Below are positions 14,515 to 14,668 of a stretch of 14,668 nucleotides of DNA, piece by piece. The stretch's first letter is position 1. Every line of letters starts with the position of its first letter. The notes under the pieces were generated by a model. It ran no database searches. It saw nothing but the letters and a program-made list of their open reading frames with translations, and was not told the DNA's origin. Made by a program: the position numbers and the translations under genes. Source of the DNA: Anaerolineaceae bacterium (GTDB taxonomy: Bacteria > Chloroflexota > Anaerolineae > Anaerolineales > Anaerolineaceae); contig DOEX01000087.1 in assembly GCA_003532515.1 (NCBI GenBank), forward strand, positions 1-14,668, given 5' to 3'.

Positions 14515-14668
14515 TTTTTATAGTTAAATCAAACACATCCGTCTATTGGGGACGAATGTGTCAGCAATCCGCGGTGCCACCCCGGTTAAACCAGCCTCTT
14601 AATCAAAAAATCCCTGGTGATGCACACAGGGAATAAGCCAGCTTCACTCTTTTTGAGTACGGCGATAA
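14515..14668 (-). promoter_or_regulatory. T-box riboswitch, 3' part (upstream of trpB, 5' part off window)
   Basis: The T-box core GGGGTGGCACCGCGG (14583-14569, minus strand) is a near-perfect match to the family consensus that folds into the antiterminator. Upstream, TCCCTG/CAGGGA forms a hairpin suited to stem III (about 14633-14612). Downstream, the arms ACACATTCGTC/GACGGATGTGT (14561-14551 with 14543-14533) form the terminator stem with a T-rich tail before the ribosome binding site of trpB. The bulge reads UGGC, which would pair with a tRNA ending GCCA, i.e. discriminator base G, as in bacterial tRNA-Trp. Stem I with the specifier codon lies beyond the right edge, so Trp specificity is inferred from the downstream gene and this base only. 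Confidence 0.9.
14533..14561 (-). terminator. regulated terminator of the trpB T-box leader
   Basis: On the minus strand, ACACAT-T-CGTC (14561-14551) pairs with GACG-G-ATGTGT (14543-14533), an 11-bp stem with one T-G wobble and a 7-nt loop, followed by TTGATTT. It lies directly after the T-box core and about 20 nt before the trpB ribosome binding site. Confidence 0.75.

Overview
The window looks like a chromosomal segment of a bacterium of the Chloroflexi (Chloroflexota), most likely class Anaerolineae. This is inferred from several signs. There is a solo TrpB2-type tryptophan synthase beta gene behind a T-box leader, a secreted lamin-tail/ExeM-type nuclease, a stand-alone helicase-associated protein, and hairpin-rich dispersed repeats of the 'GTAGGGG' and 'GTCATCCTGAG...GAAGGATCTT' kinds. 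Base composition is moderate and genes are moderately spaced. No single marker proves the taxonomy.

Layout. 1-1997 (minus): N-terminal two-thirds of a large secreted protein that runs off the left edge (signal peptide, two lamin-tail-like regions, an Ig-like domain, the OB-fold of ExeM/YhcR nucleases). 1998-2368: spacer with small hairpin repeats. 2369-3232 (plus): DegV family protein, then a hairpin. 3507-4166 (plus): MgtC/SapB-type membrane protein with its own promoter. 4267-6944 (plus): three overlapping or tightly joined genes, namely a helicase-associated-domain protein with a promoter abutting its start codon, a four-TM protein and a CYTH-domain phosphohydrolase. 6945-7518: non-coding, repeat-rich. 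7519-8061 (minus): nitroreductase. 8062-8596: non-coding, with hairpins and a 240-bp nested inverted-repeat element. 8597-9424 (minus): murI. 9521-10243 (minus): class-I glutamine-amidotransferase-like hydrolase (peptidase C26). 10334-10684 (minus): rplS with a strong promoter and a strong terminator. 11051-12955 (plus): CASTOR/POLLUX-type ion channel with two RCK-like domains, converging with trpB across a perfect 12-bp hairpin. 13127-14499 (minus): trpB, broken by a one-base deletion near its 3' end. 14515-14668 (minus): the 3' part of a T-box riboswitch controlling trpB; its specifier region lies past the right edge.

Most genes are ordinary housekeeping or transport genes, and no defence island, CRISPR array, insertion sequence, tRNA or rRNA was seen. 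I do not see a clear new biological system. The parts most worth a second look are the T-box/frameshifted trpB unit, the overlapping helicase-associated/membrane/CYTH cluster, the mobile-looking repeats (one copy placed as a terminator), and two promoters that predict leaderless mRNAs.
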